Assembly (NCBI GenBank): GCA_964396685.1
Contig: CAYNFS010000001.1
Location: 1 to 64,000, forward strand
Origin: CAYNFS01 sp964396685
GTDB lineage: Bacteria; Patescibacteriota; Doudnabacteria; UBA920; 2-01-FULL-46-14
Direction: 5' to 3'
Length of the DNA: 64,000 bases
Shown: positions 63,843-64,000 of the stretch, piece by piece
How positions within the stretch are numbered: position 1 is the first letter of the stretch
Layout: every line of letters starts with the position of its first letter
Translations under genes and position numbers: made by a program
Notes under the pieces: model-generated
The model's input: the letters and a program-made list of their open reading frames with translations, nothing else
Told to the model about the DNA's origin: nothing
Databases searched by the model: none

Positions 63843-64000
63843 AGACTAAATTCCTCAATGATTTTTTTCACCAGATTATTCAAATCATGTTCTCTGGCCA
63901 CCCAGTCTCGCAATTTCTTTGCGAGTGTATGTTTTTCAGATACCGGAAGATTTTTCATTTGGACTATTCTCACGGCCAGTTCTTCCGGCCTGTCTCTTTG
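63839..64000 (-). CDS. C-terminal end of a gene cut by the window edge (probable glycosyltransferase)
   Basis: Fifty-three codons before the stop are visible (ELAVRIVQMKNLPVSEKHTLAKKLRDWVAREHDLNNLVKKIIEEF). The RDWVAREHDLNNLVKKI part looks like the last helices of a GT4 glycosyltransferase. It is coupled to the next gene by an ATGA overlap. The start lies outside the window. Confidence 0.6.
   Translation of the reverse strand, partial: QRDRPEELAVRIVQMKNLPVSEKHTLAKKLRDWVAREHDLNNLVKKIIEEFSL

Noticed and set aside
1..64000. CRISPR array, restriction-modification or toxin-antitoxin system
   Set aside because: No regularly spaced repeats, no cas, restriction or recognisable toxin-antitoxin pair was found. 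The small zincin at 23835-24215 alone is not enough.

Overview
The window looks like a piece of a Patescibacteria (Candidate Phyla Radiation) genome, most likely Parcubacteria-like. This is inference from gene content and style: tightly overlapping genes, a compact type IVa pilus operon, a class D-like sortase, small excisionase-type HTH proteins, a free-standing four-helix-bundle (S23) protein, a ZIP transporter, many short dispersed palindromic repeats, and several promoters placed so close to the start codon that the mRNAs must be leaderless or nearly so. No rRNA gene or ribosomal protein gene is present to fix the taxon. There is no CRISPR array, no recognisable transposase and no prophage. 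I annotate 67 protein genes (one cut by the right edge) and four tRNA genes. Most genes lie on the minus strand.

Layout. 1-5.8 kb: small accessory genes (DUF3147 membrane protein, flavin/PNPOx-fold protein, methyltransferase, an orphan protein with a PEP-utilising phosphohistidine domain overlapping a histidine-phosphatase gene, a GrpB-type nucleotidyltransferase) and tRNA-His and tRNA-Arg. 5.9-8.8 kb (+): the oxidative pentose phosphate pair zwf-gnd and an S23 four-helix-bundle gene. 8.9-12.4 kb: cyclase, ZIP transporter, sortase with Ser in place of the catalytic Cys, holA, HTH protein, tRNA-Arg and tRNA-Lys. 13.4-23.8 kb: type IV pilus genes (pilM-N-O plus a small membrane protein; and an O-antigen-ligase/TPR gene leading pilB, pilC, two prepilins and a PilX-like protein). 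25.2-26.6 kb (+): the initiating polyprenyl-phosphate sugar transferase.

26.6-64 kb is a surface-glycan locus, almost all on the minus strand and mostly with 4-bp ATGA overlaps. It carries two nonulosonic-acid-like gene sets: NeuB-cupin fusion, NeuA-like transferase, HAD phosphatase and Gfo/Idh oxidoreductase; and PseC aminotransferase, PseI synthase, a methyltransferase-GNAT fusion and an SpsF/PseF-like cytidylyltransferase. It also holds a sulfation module: one 918-residue protein joining a pyruvate-kinase-like domain, ATP sulfurylase and APS kinase, then CysQ, with a sulfotransferase at the distal end. Around these are carbamoyltransferases (one complete, one truncated), glycosyltransferases, methyltransferases, FemAB-like and aminoglycoside-phosphotransferase-like proteins and a PglK/MsbA-type ABC flippase. 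With the sugar transferase and the O-antigen ligase, the genes describe a lipid-linked glycan that is decorated (sulfated, carbamoylated, methylated, nonulosonate-bearing), flipped and transferred to an acceptor; pilin proteins are a plausible acceptor, but that is inference.

The most notable observations are the PK-ATP sulfurylase-APS kinase fusion and its sulfation context; small palindromic elements inserted in frame into coding genes (a 114-bp insertion with a 9-bp duplication in a prepilin, two in gnd) and one that forms the whole 5' leader of zwf; and the leaderless promoter architecture.
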